Assembly (NCBI GenBank): GCA_037501455.1
Contig: CM074857.1
Location: 103,697,501-103,761,500, forward strand
Direction of reading: 5' to 3'
From: Lantana camara
Lineage: Eukaryota > Streptophyta > Magnoliopsida > Lamiales > Verbenaceae
Length of the DNA stretch: 64,000 nucleotides
Shown: one piece after another, positions 11,054 through 21,765 of the stretch
How positions within the stretch are numbered: the first letter of the stretch is position 1
How the letters are laid out: every line of letters starts with the position of its first letter
Translations under genes and position numbers: made by a program
The notes under the pieces: model-generated
Told to the model about the DNA's origin: nothing
The model's database searches: none
What the model saw: the letters and a program-made list of their open reading frames with translations, nothing else

Positions 11054-11834
11054 TGATCTGGCTCAAATCTGGTCGATCTGACTTGTCGATCTGACTGTCA
11101 GATATGGGTCAATCAGTCAAGAATTTGTTTGAGTGGGTTCTTTATCGACCTGAAAGCACTAGCAAACGTGAGCTCGAAACCAACTTGGGGGACTTGGGGT
11201 TTGACCCAAGGTTGGCACTCCGACGCTCAAGTCAGTAATGGGGCTCTTTAGTGAGAGAATAAATGCAATTGAATGCGTATTAAAGGCTTACCAACTACTG
11301 TTCCAAGGGCGAGTATTTATAGCCATGGCCAAATGACACGGTAGTGTGTGTACTGTAGGTGTGCATTAATGGCGTTGCCAGTCGCCGATCTGGATGTCGG
11401 ACGACGGAACCGGCTTGAGGCGGGTCGTTTGTACCTTCTTTCCCCTTTGGGTAAAAGCAGGGACTGACGGTCATTAATGAGCCGTAGTACGCCTGTTCCA
11501 GGGAATGGGAAGGGTACACGTGTCCCGACAGGAGTGCTTTACAGTATTCGGGTGTCCGGTGAAGTATGAGGCCGATCTGGAGATCGATATTGCCTTCCGG
11601 GATCCTTAATGCTGTGGATTTCTCCATAGAAAGGGAGAGGAGCAGATCGATCTGATGATCCAGCGAGGTGTCAATCGATCTAATGACCCCATGTAGATCT
11701 GATGATCTACGGACTTGGCATCGATCTGACGATCTGCCCAGAAAGGTTGCTCCTGGCTTGTCCAGGTTGGCGCAAGGGTCCACGTGGCACCAACCGGGGG
11801 CGACCACGTGGCCTTGTACTATTATGCCATATCA
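11054..11834 (-). repeat. Middle LTR of element A (LTR2)
   Basis: 781 bp with the same termini as the outer LTRs. It differs from both across about 11555-11760 (substitutions, small insertions), while the outer two agree with each other there. On its 3' side on the minus strand there is no PBS, only an antisense-gene intron remnant. Confidence 0.85.
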
Positions 11835-11849
11835 GAGGCCCCCCAAATT
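11835..11849 (-). other. Second polypurine tract of element A
   Basis: The same AATTTGGGGGGCCTC (minus strand) lies next to the middle LTR, showing that this LTR was once the 3' LTR of a complete element copy. Confidence 0.7.
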
Positions 11850-12066
11850 ACCAGTGTGAATTTTCTCAGTGGTAATTTCATCGATCTGGCATTGGGTAGG
11901 GGAACCGTCATGACTGTTAAAATCGAACCATCATCTTGATGATGAGGCGCGTCTTTTGAGTTCCTCGATCTGACGCCGTATTTAATGCGACGTGACTTTT
12001 GAGGGAGGGGGCGTGTCCGGGGCAATAATGGCGTCGTTTCGCATTTCGAGACGTTACTTTTTCAAC

Positions 12067-12082
12067 CCCTATAAATAGGGGT
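12067..12082 (+). promoter_or_regulatory. TATA box of the truncated second antisense gene
   Basis: The palindromic cccctataaatagggg lies 150 bp before the ATG at 12217, the same spacing as for the intact copy at 2687. Confidence 0.6.
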
Positions 12083-12216
12083 CACCCTCAGTCCACACTT
12101 CACCGCTTTCATATTAAATCCAACGAGCTGCTCCGATCTGCAACAGTGGCCCGCCGCTCTTTCGAGGCTCATTCGATCTGCTTTCAAGGTAAATTTCCCT
12201 CTCTTTCCATCTTCTC

Positions 12217-13101
12217 ATGGCTCGTGGCCAGATCGAAACAGGAGGGAACTTGGGTGTAGTTGCTTTTACGCCGTCTCCTGAACGAGAGATCGATCAGAGT
12301 ATCCCCCTGCTCCCAGATGCGAGTTTTGAGTCACTCACAGGGTCGGGTGGTACGGCCAATTGCGGGGGACCCGCTTCGACCTCAAGAGGGAGAGGTCCGA
12401 TGAGATTGGTGGACGAGTCGGAGGCGCAGGAGGTCGCGGAAGAAGAGGAGGTTCAGGAACGGGTGAACCCTCCGGTGGTGGAGCCACCACGCCATGTTTA
12501 CCGCACCCTCACCCACGTGACGCAGAGGGCTACCAAGCTGACCCCTACTGAGTTCGCGGAAGTAGAAAGAAAGCTGGGTTCGGGCCCCCAGTATGTGGTT
12601 CGAAGGCCGGTGACTGGGGAGACTGTGGGCAACCCTCTGAGGCCGAGATCGATCGGGTTGTATTACCATGCAGTCAAGTACGGCCTGCGCCTTCCTTTGC
12701 CGCGGATCGTTTCCGATCTCCTCGTCCGATTCAATATGTGTCCTGCCCAGCTGACCCCAAATTCGTTCTCCTTGGTTCACTGCATGATGATAATCGTGAA
12801 GTGTTTGGGGTTCGCGCCAGAGTTTGAAGATTTCGGAGAGTTTTTTACTTTGAATAGCGCTGCAAAATCTGGCCCTGGCTACTTTAACCTTCAGTCGAAA
12901 CCCAATCGGAAGATGGTATCGATCCCATCGTCGTCGCATGGGGTGGACTGGAAATCCAAGTTCTTCTTCATCGATCTCCCCGTCGCCCCCTCGTTCCGAA
13001 CTACTTGGGGCTCTGATGATCCGAAGCGTCTTCCGACTAGATCGACCTCCTGGCTTCATGATCATTTCGATCTGCTTCCCCGTTTGGGCCTTCTTGACCA
13101 C
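12217..13101 (+). pseudogene. Truncated antisense gene, exon 1 only (second copy in A)
   Basis: It starts at ATG 12217 and encodes a protein parallel to exon 1 of the intact gene, with shared stretches such as PPHVYRTLSH-like PRHVYRTLTH, SQLTPNSFSL-like AQLTPNSFSL, FGEFFTLNSA and WKSKFFFIDLP. The two copies are clearly diverged, so they come from different subfamilies. Homology stops at GLLDHT (about 13101). The remaining codons up to 13173 run into the PBS and LTR and are not real coding sequence. Exon 2 is absent here; a related exon 2 is found inverted at 10613-10995. A transcript from the TATA box would end in the LTR. Confidence 0.75.
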
Positions 13102-13113
13102 ACGTGTACCCTT

Positions 13114-13129
13114 CCCACAGACGGCGCCA
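13114..13129 (-). other. Primer-binding site of element A
   Basis: On the minus strand TGGCGCCGTCTGTGGG lies three bases after the LTR end GCCAGATCA. It fits the TGGCGCC-type PBS common in Tat-like elements. Its presence here and absence beside the middle LTR shows that 13133-13868 is the functional 5' LTR. Confidence 0.75.
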
Positions 13130-13132
13130 AAC

Positions 13133-13868
13133 TGATCTGGCTCAAATCTGGTCGATCTGACTTGTCGATCTGACTGTCAGATATGGGTCAATCAGTCAAG
13201 AATTTGTTTGAGTGGGTTCTTTATCGACCTGAAAGCACTAGCAAACGTGAGCTCGAAACCAACTTGGGGGACTTGGGGTTTGACCCAAGGTTGGCACTCC
13301 GACGCTCAAGTCAGTAATGGGGCTCTTTAGTGAGAGAATAAATGCAATTGAATGCGTATTAAAGGATTACCAACTACTGTTCAAAGGGCGAGTATTTATA
13401 GCCATGGCCAAATGACACAGTAGTGTGTGTACTGTAGGTGTGCATTAATGGCGTTGCCAGTCGCCGATCTGGATGTCGGACGACGGAACCGGCTTGAGGC
13501 GGGTCGTTTGTACCTTCTTTCCCCTTTGGGTAAAAGCAGGGACTGACGGTCATTAATGAGCCGTAGTACGCCTGTTCCAGGGAATGGGAAGGGTACACGT
13601 GTCCCGACAGGAGTGCTTTACAGTATTTGGGTGTCCGGTGACGTAAGATGTCGATCTGGAGATCGATATTGCCTTCCGGGATCCTTAATGCTGTGGATTT
13701 CCTCAGAGTAGATCGATCTGTTGATCTGGTGATCGGGTAGTATGCCCATCGATCTGGTGTCCATAAACAAATCTGATGACCTGAGGACCTGGTATCGATC
13801 TGATGACCTGTCCAAGAGGTCGTTCTTGGTTTGTCCAGGTTGGCGTGAGGGTCCACGTGGCCATATCA
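13133..13868 (-). repeat. 5' LTR of element A (LTR3)
   Basis: 736 bp. It is identical to the 3' LTR by eye except for two substitutions and a 39-bp deletion near the outer end, where ccacgtggc joins directly to catatca. The terminal TG/CA dinucleotides and TSD are preserved. Confidence 0.9.
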
Positions 13869-13873
13869 AGCTT
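13869..13873. repeat. Right target-site duplication of element A (agctt)
   Basis: Direct repeat of 1675-1679, immediately after the LTR end atatca. Confidence 0.85.
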
Positions 13874-14065
13874 ACGATGGTAATTGATTAAAAATTGATT
13901 CTTCAGTAGATTTACTTACGTAATTTTTTAAGCATCCTGCAAATTCTTCATCAACTTGACCGTTGCCATCTATTTTGCCAATTCTAAACTCCTCGGTAAA
14001 GAAACTACAAAGTTCATAAGTATGAAAGTTTGTTATAACTATCACTTGATTCAGTTTCATATAAT
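13874..14065 (-). pseudogene. Internal exon fragment of the G transposase gene
   Basis: Read on the minus strand, about 14060-13920 encodes ITNFHTYELCSFFTEEF and then DEEFAGCLKNY. This fits the stretch that joins DUF4218 to DUF4216 in CACTA transposase proteins (a column with an EE-F motif followed by a D..EF..W/L motif). The exon appears to end at a GTAAGT at 13914-13919. The next exon-like sequence after an AG is at about 1649, beyond element A, and continues logically (VSNPKNGVNN). So A probably landed in a transposase-gene intron. The exact splice frame needs checking. At 14060-14065 the sequence passes directly into truncated element B. Confidence 0.6.
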
Positions 14066-14272
14066 AAATTCCATTGTGAGTGTGTGGTCAGACTCATTGA
14101 TTTTTGTTTTAGATATATCAAGAAAAGGCATTCCTAACAAAACATCATATGAGTTATCAACTACAAAGAAATCTACAGGAAAGATCATGCCATCAACTTG
14201 AACTAAAACATTTTCCAATATGCCCTTAGAACAAACAATTGTTCCATCACCAAGTTGAATGATCATACCTGT
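14066..14272 (-). pseudogene. Protease-end fragment of element B (rest of its 3' half lost)
   Basis: The minus strand encodes MIIQLGDGTIV to DVLLGMPFLDISKTKIN, the same protein as in element C at 19180-19390. It continues exactly from the frame that stops at about 53990 across element D. After TLTMEF (14066) homology with C ends abruptly and G sequence follows, so B has lost everything downstream, including its 3' LTR. Confidence 0.75.
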
Positions 14273-14806
14273 TGATGGGGTTAAATCATGCTCGGGTCAA
14301 GCGGTGTGCGCGTGTCATGAATCTGAGGGCTCTGGAGATCTGACGCTCGTAATAATGGGCCGACAGCATAAGTCCGGCCCATCCCATCATCAACCTACTG
14401 GCCCAGACTCGTGCGTCTCGGCCCAAATCGTCAGCGTGGGATTGAGTCACCAACCCTGCTTGATGCTCTCATTACGATCACAAGAGACGCTCTACGCCCT
14501 GATCCCATCTCTACCACACCAGGGACACCCGCCGCAATTGCGCTCGGGTTCGTACGCTCTACGCTCGTATCATCTAGTGCTCGTGGTCCTCCGCCAGGGG
14601 AACCCCCTCTCGAGCATCCCAGCACTTGGGCTCAGCATCAGATGACACTATTCACCCCGCAGGTCAATCCCACGTTAGTGGAGAGTCCCTATTGAGGGCA
14701 CTCTCAGAGGTGCGAGGAGCATTGCTGAGTATCTCCACGCTCGCCGCTCTCCAACAATATCTGACACAGTGGTAGTGCGGACCTTATACCTAGCACGCGA
14801 CAGGCT
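14273..14806 (+). repeat. 5' LTR of D, first part
   Basis: It matches the 3' LTR at 53156-53560 but carries about 110 bp (roughly 14500-14615) absent from the 3' copy. It is broken at 14806 by solo LTR H1 and resumes at 23531. Confidence 0.8.
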
Positions 14807-16593
14807 TATTGGAAACAACAGAGTATGCGCAGCGGAAGTTTAAATTTTTTTCCAAAAGTAGATCTAAAAGACTTGCAATGTTCGTATCTTAACGTTGGGA
14901 CTCAAGAAACTTACAACGATTGAAGCTTTCTTGAAATGTTTTGAGCCGCCCTCAAACTTTCTTCAAGCGGCATGAATCCCAGTTTCTTGATCGGTTCTTT
15001 CTTCGAGATTCCAAAGTAGAAATCCTCTAGAGTATTAATCCACACCAACCTAGATTCAAATCATGTCAGTGAGTAGAAATCCAAAGTAGAAATCCTCTAG
15101 AGTACTATAACATGTGTATTAAAGAAACAAGAAACGAGTTAAAGGAAAGGAAGAGAATTATCCCCGAAATTCCAGGAAGTCTGGGCGTGATCACGGTCAC
15201 ACGTAAGCCCTAAAAATTCGAACCCCTTGCCCTATTTATAGGTAAGAATTCGAACCCCTTAGGTCAAGTAGGAATTGGATTCCTACTTTGACTTGTCTTC
15301 TATTATTTCTTTCTCTCCAAGTAAATAGTATCTTATTTCTAAAATAAGACATCTATTCTTCTAGAAAGAGAGTTCCTAACTAATTAGGAATATTTAATTA
15401 TTCTAGCAATAATTAAATATCTTATCCTAATACTTTAATAAAATAGAAGATATTTATTTATTTATTTATTCTAATCAAATTAGAACAACTAAATAATTAA
15501 ATACTTAGAATTAATTCTCCAATTAATTCCATCAAGGACTTTAGAACTAATTCACTGATTAATTCTAACGGGCTAAAATTAATTCTCCAATTAATTTTAT
15601 TTGGCTATATAATTAATTCTCCAATTAATTATATCTAGGGATTTATAATTAATTCTCCAATTAATTAACACATGGTCCAATTCCTTAATTGGAACCACAC
15701 GTCTAAACATTGCTCTCGATATCCACACGTGTACTTTACACTGTGGTCTCGTTTCGATCAACTATTTGATCTTTCCTTAATACCCTTTGAACCCGGTATT
15801 TGTGTGTGACCCTCTAGGTTCAATTTCAGTTAGCAGTAAGCCTAATTAATTAATACACTTATTAATTAATTATCTCACAGATCACACGACCATAGTCTAG
15901 CAACAGGTGTGTGACCCCTACCCCGAAATGTGAATGTATATTCGAAAGAACCTTTCAGTCAATGACATCATGTGGGATACGATCCTCCTACCATCCTATC
16001 TCTCGATTAAGATCTAGAGCATGGGAATATGGAGAGCCCTACTAATCTTAATCTTAAAACAAAGTTCACTTTCATATTCCATTTGATCTCAATCCAAGAA
16101 AACCCCATTTTCTTGAAGTCTTGATCTAACCACCTTGCGCAAGGATTTTAGGATATGGAATCATGAATGACTTGTGTAATAAGAGATCATCTTGCCTACA
16201 ACAAGTGTAGGTCCTTTATTGATTCTAACAATTCTCATATGCCACTTGTGTAATCCCAACATAGGTCGTGGTTCAGGTGTCTATATGGCGACACCCTTTT
16301 GAGCCTATATCAAAGATTACAGAGTTAGCTCATATGAGACAATGTGGAATCTCAAGTCTAAGGATTAATTCCTCATATCATTGACATGCGAGATATTTTC
16401 TAATCTGGAAGTTTCAGGAAACTTCTTTCCCATTTAGGAATCTTCTCACGCGGGGCACTCTCAGTGATAAAGTTCTTGTAACTATCACCCTTATGTATTA
16501 TGAACGCATCAACCTATACACTTATCACCCCATGAAACTGGGTGATCCTTCTTAAGGACATAACTACATAAGCAAGTCTCAACAGAGGCAAGG

Positions 16594-18063
16594 TGTTAGT
16601 GTGTAATTCGTGCCTTGATTGTCTTAATTTTCCCCCTTGTATTTAACTGAAAATATACTTAATTTGGCTTAATTATGGCTTTATAGGTCTACTGGAGCTA
16701 AAATGAAGGATTAATGGAAAGCTGGACTAAAAGAATAGCTAAGTGCAGAAAATGAACTGAGACATGAGCGTAAGACATGATCATCCCTTAAGCTAAGGGC
16801 GACGCAACAGAGACTCTGGTCAACAGTTGCGGCTGACTTTCCTTTCTTGCAACTTGATCCACTTGCAGCTGCTCTAACTCAGTTTTGTGCGTCTTAATAC
16901 TGAAGTACACGATTTTGGAACTTGCAAAAGGAATATTTGCCTTAAAGTGTGTGCCCAACTTGCAAAACTTAGTTTTATAAGCTAGATTTAGAAGCAAAAC
17001 AAGAAAACCTTTGGGAGCTGAAAAGGGAGAAACGTAGCAGTTGTTGCTGCTGTAGCAGACCAAGAACAGGGGCTGAATCCCTTGTTTCGGCTAAGAGCAA
17101 GATTTCCTCTTCCTTTCCTCTTTTTAGTTGAATTACAAGCATAGATTATGAAAAACTTTAATCTATCTTTTGTAGCTTGATTTAGTTGATTTACTTTCAG
17201 TTCCATATCAGTTTGTTAGCCATATATATTCTGTAATATGAACAACAGCTAGTAATCTTGTTCTAGTTAAGTTATTTCCAAGATTCATGCTATGATTTGT
17301 GAGATCTAATTATTTTCCATGCTTTCGATCCTTGGTATGTTGTATGCATCTGATTTTATTGATATAGGTATGTTGATAGATAATTGATTTGGCCAATTTA
17401 TTTTCTTGAAACTTACCTTGCAAATCGCATAAACTGGATTGATCCGTAATTGTCAATTTAAGTATGCTAAGGGTTAACTATCATCGGGGCTTACCTCCAT
17501 GTTTGCTTGCATTTGATAGGGTGCATGCACAATAGTTTAAACATTCCAAGCTTTTTGAGTTTGTTGGCTAGGGTCGGTGTCCTTTTCGTGCTTTAAAGCT
17601 GCCACTAAATTAAATCTTGAGATCGTATCTACGAGGTTGTTTAATGGTTAGGGAGTTGGTTAATGATTGTATCTTAATCACCGAATAAGTAAGAAAGGAC
17701 GAGGTTGTCAGAGCTTGTTGACTCTATAGTCGGCCTATCAATGGATTTTAAGTTTATTTATGCATCAATGATCAGATTACAAACATGAATCTAGAGAATA
17801 ACTTGACTAGAGTTCCATTTTCCCTTATCCTTTTAAGTTTATGTTCTTTAGTTAGTTTATTTAATTTCAGTTTGTTCTTTATTTCATGCACTTAGTTAGT
17901 TTCGTTAACCTTCCCCCTTCTTTTACTTTTGTTGTTTGTTTGCTTGGCTATTAGGAGATTTACGAGACCATCCAATCTCTGTGGGATCGACCCTTTACCA
18001 CTATACACAATTTATTGTGTTTAGTAGTTTAGGAATATTATTTGGTGGATTCGGCACCCATCA
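16594..18063 (+). repeat. 5' LTR of C
   Basis: 1,470 bp, tgttagtgtgtaattcg to gcacccatca. It matches 21766-23234 with scattered differences of a few percent by eye. The minus-strand open frames within it recur in both LTRs and are not genes. Confidence 0.9.
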
Positions 18064-18069
18064 AATTTC

Positions 18070-18087
18070 TGGCGCCGTTGCCGGGGA
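18070..18087 (+). other. Primer-binding site of C
   Basis: The sequence tggcgccgttgccgggga lies six bases after the LTR. It matches the tRNA-Asp type reported for Athila elements. Confidence 0.75.
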
Positions 18088-18166
18088 CTAGTTCTAATTG
18101 GTTTTGTTTTTCTTTTGATAGCTAAGTGTTTCTTTTTGTGCAGAGAAGTCAGTTTAGGGAATCAAC

Positions 18167-19786
18167 ATGTTTCCATCAATGGCTACAAGCTCTCAAAGTG
18201 ATGTTTATGGAATTTGTATTGGAAACCATCCAACCAATAGATGTCCTTTGCTCCTTGGTGATTCCTTTTCTCATTTGTAGCCTATAACCGAGCAATGTAA
18301 AGTGTGCACAGGACCTCACCATACTGATAGATGTCCTTTGCTTGATGAAGAACTTCTTCCAAAACCAACAAAGCAAGATTGTGAATTAGGCACAATGTTT
18401 CAACCTCCACAACAATATCCATCATCTTCCAATTCAGGTGCGTCTCTTGAAGATATGTTTAAAGCTTTTATGACTAATACATAACAATTTCAACAGGAGA
18501 CAAGATCAAATATACAAGAATTCCAAATGTGCGTTCAATGCTTCAAGAACAAGTTGAGCCAATTAACATCTTCTATAACTGAATTGAAGAGTAAATTGGA
18601 GTTTAAAGAAGGACAACACTCACTTCAGAAAATAGGGGCTGAAACAGAGCATAGTATAGCAGAACAGGTGGCTGGAATTGAAACAGAGCAGGTCTGTACA
18701 AAAGATATGAGCATAAGGCATGACCATAGCTTAAGGTCATACGAGGAGTCCAGACCTACTGTATAATCTCAATCATTGATCAGCCCAAACCCAACTGTAC
18801 AGAGGTATGTTGAGTTTCAAAAATATGAATCAGATTTCCAAAATGATGAATCAAAGCTCCTAAAGGCATTTTACAATGTTGATGTAAACATTCCATTACT
18901 TAATGTAATTAAATCTATGCCTCAATATATGAATTCTCTTGAAGAATTGTGTGCAACTAAGGAAAGTATGCCTTGTTATGGGAAGGTAAGTATAGGAAAG
19001 AATTTCTCTGATATCCTTTAAGAAAAGATACCTTAAGTGAGTAATGTTAAAGGTTTATTTGCTCTTCCATGTAAAATAGGAATTATTGGAATTGATAGAG
19101 CCTTGTGTGATTATAGTTCCTCAATTAATTTGATGCCTTGGTCTATTTGCTCACATTTGCATATTAATTCCATGAGAAAAACTGGTATGATCATTAAACT
19201 TGATGATGAAACAATTGTTTATCCTAAGGGCATATTGGAAAATGTTTTAATTCAGATTGATGGTATGATCTTTCCCGTGGACTTCTTTGTAGTTGATAAC
19301 TCATATGATGTTTTGTTAGGCAAGCCCTTTCTTGATATATCTAAAACAAAAATCAATGAGTTTGATCACACACTCACAATGGAATTTAATGGAAATGTTG
19401 TTAAATTTACTATGCTTGACTCCATAAAGTCTCCTTGTGAGTTGTTTTGCTTAAGTGACATGGATCTTATTAGTCCCCTTCCATATGGTTCATCTTTTGA
19501 GCTAAGATTTGATCATGCAGATGTTGTTAGCTCTTACTCTCATTTGCTTTTTAGGAAATCTTGCTTTGATGAAATTAAGTGGTTGTTTTATCGATCTTTA
19601 TTGAATTTATTTCCTAATAAGCTGAGTTCTAAATGGAAGAGAGCTTCTCTATATACTCATATGTTGCTTTATCATGTAGGGGATTTCAAATATTCTGATG
19701 ATGAAGACCTGTTAATATTAAACATACATTATTTGAAAGGATTTTATGCAGGTTTTCCAATGAAAGATGTGAAGGATTTCAATTGA
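18167..19786 (+). pseudogene. Decayed gag and protease-like frame of C
   Basis: It starts at ATG 18167. The gag part has paired GPHHTDRCPLL-like modules (near 18200 and 18310), reminiscent of degenerate zinc knuckles, then a Gln-rich stretch. Stops at 18278 (TAG), 18481 (TAA) and about 18764 (TAA) interrupt it; B has CAG and CAA at the first two, so both are C-to-T changes. The frame from 19037 to 19786 encodes the retroviral-type aspartic protease region: RALCDYSSSINLMPW, then IFPVDFFVVDNSYDVLLG. The usual catalytic D-S/T-G is replaced by DYSS, so activity is doubtful. The frame stops at 19786 with no RT following. Confidence 0.75.
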
Positions 19787-21765
19787 AGACATGTTATGCA
19801 ACACATTGTCTAGCCTAGGACGTTAAACAAGGGCGCTTTTTGGGAGGCAACCCAATACTTTTTGATTTGTTGTTATTTAGTTCCACTCTGTCTGTGTTTC
19901 TTGACTAAGGGCCTTCCTTTTGTTTTGTTCACATAATCCCGGACCCAAACCCTTAAGGATGGTCATTCCTACAGCTCAAGGAGCAGGCATTTTTCAACAA
20001 AAAAAAAAAAAAAGTGAAGAAATGTGCCTGCCAGAATTAAATAGAATTTGTGAATCACGTTTTTCTCTAAGGATATAACGTTTTAAACATTTTATTTGAA
20101 AAGGCTACTTAATTATTCTAATTATAAAACACACCTTTCATTTTAAAAGATAAAACCGTTTTTATAAAGTGTGTTTTCAATTCAGAGATTAAATCATATA
20201 ATCTGATTTCACAAAACCCAACATCACTCTCACAATCAGATTTCAAAGATTAAAACCCTAAGAAAAACCTCTCCATCTCCCTTCTTCATCCCGCCATTCT
20301 CAGAACCTCAAGAGTCACTACCCACACCATGAACCGCCGCCATCAGCCATCCCTCATGGTGAGAACAAGGTCTTCAGGACCTGTTACACCTTCACCAACC
20401 AAGTCTCGCCACCAACTCTGTACAACTGGACCGAATTACAGCTCTTCTTGACACAGTCCTGGACAAATTGGAGAAAACTGAGAAATTAGTGGAGGAATTC
20501 CCAAACATGGAGAAATCAACTGACTTTATAGCCAGACACATAGCAAAAGCAGAGGGAGATATTGAGGCCATCAAGAAAGGCCTCAAAATTGACACTTACT
20601 AAGCAGTTTTCAGGAAAGTCCTCATACTCTTACCTTTTCTTTTAATTTTACATTGAGGATAATGTAGGATAAGGGGGGGAGGGGGGGGGGGGGGGGAGTA
20701 TGTGAATGTTTTGATTGACTATTAGGTGTGGATAATAGGTTTGAATGACTGATTTGCTATAAATTTCCATTAGTTGGTCCTATTTTATAGCTACCTAATC
20801 TGCTTAGTTTAGTTCCTAGTTGTTAGTAGTCTAGTTTTAGCTCTTTTTTCAGGTCCTTAGGTCTTTTTGTGCTGTTCCTGTGCTGTTTTTGAGGTTAGAA
20901 CCTGACCATGTGCAACATGTTTTGATTTGAGAGCTTTTGAACATGAAAAATAAGTTGAAGTAGCATGAATTTCCATGTCCGATTCTTGAAATTGATCAAA
21001 TTTATAAGTTCTTTGGCTCTGATAGAGAATGTTTTTGAATTTGGACTAATGGGTAAAAACTAAAATTGCATGCTTAAATTGGACCTTCATGTGTGAAAAA
21101 ATGTGCGATTTTTTTGGACTGTCTAAAGGGATGTTAATGATGCTGAATGATTAATGTTGTTGGGTGTTGATTGAGGGTTATGAATAAGGCTGTAATGCCA
21201 TTAGCTTCTGAATAAGGCTTTTATAGCCATTTGTCTCTGAATAAGGCTGTTTCAGCCATTTGCTTGATGAAATCTGCTCGTTTCACTCCGCTGGTTACCT
21301 AAGGCTAAATACAAATCATAAATTGAAAAATGGGTGACCATGAGTGATGCACTAAGTGCAGTCTAGGGATAGTCATACATTACCAAAGCGGTATTATGAC
21401 ACCCGAAATAGACAACGTTTTGAATTTTGGTATAAGTGTTATGTTGGAACCCTCGCTTTATCTTTTGTTTTGTTGAAATTTAGACAGTCCAGAACAAGCA
21501 CCCTTTGATCATATGTTGTGATTGTTATTTGGTAAATGTGCATGCTTAAATGAATTCTAAATTCCCTAACATTCTCTAGCAAGTTAAATACTTAGAATTT
21601 GTTCTTTTCCATCTTGACGGTTGTGGAGACTTGTTATCAAACTCATTTTAGTGTTCAAACTTTCTCATTGATAAACTGTGGGGCTATAGTGGTTAGAGGA
21701 TAACCTTGCTTGAAGTCTAGTTTCAATTTGCTTGAGGGCAAGCAAAGTCTAAGTGTGGGGGGATT
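19787..21765 (+). other. Non-coding 3' half of C where pol is missing
   Basis: About 2 kb replaces the expected RT and IN. It contains the Athila-associated tgggaggcaaccca at 19841, an A run at about 20000, a G run at 20677-20697, a possible small ORF at 20329-20602, and a purine-rich PPT aagtgtgggggga ending at 21763. Otherwise I see no gene. Confidence 0.6.
20329..20602 (+). pseudogene. Possible small coiled-coil ORF in C
   Basis: ATG 20329 opens MNRRHQPSLMVRTRSSGPV. After about 35 codons a different frame (20432-20602) runs RITALLDTVLDKLEKTEKLV to a TAA at 20600, with heptad-like Leu spacing and no stops. The two halves look like one gene with a single frameshift. I do not recognise it. 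It could be chance, but the composition is unlike the surrounding AT-rich DNA. Confidence 0.3.

Larger units (their letters stand above)
1680..13868 (-). mobile_element. Tat-lineage Ty3/gypsy retrotransposon A, a three-LTR composite
   Basis: The element reads on the minus strand. Order: 5' LTR (13868-13133), PBS (13129-13114), a truncated antisense gene (13101-12217, coding on plus), a PPT and middle LTR (11849-11054), an inverted antisense-gene fragment (10995-10613), PR-RT-RNase H-RNase H-IN (to 6612), tandem repeats, an intact antisense gene (5458-2840, coding on plus), PPT (2469-2455) and 3' LTR (2454-1680). The 5-bp TSD agctt flanks the whole. The outer LTRs are nearly identical by eye (two substitutions plus one 39-bp deletion), whereas the middle LTR is clearly different over about 200 bp, so the three-LTR unit transposed as a whole and did so recently. 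Gag is missing. Dual RNase H plus an antisense ORF is the known signature of Tat-lineage elements. Confidence 0.85.

Noticed and set aside
1680..13868. Reading A as two elements inserted in opposite orientations
   Set aside because: All three LTRs have the same orientation, with one TSD around the whole. The plus-strand genes are antisense cargo, shown by PBS and PPT placement.
20671..20697. Long G run as a possible G-quadruplex or PPT
   Set aside because: It is far from the LTR; a proper PPT lies at about 21750. It may be a simple-sequence expansion or an assembly-sensitive homopolymer.
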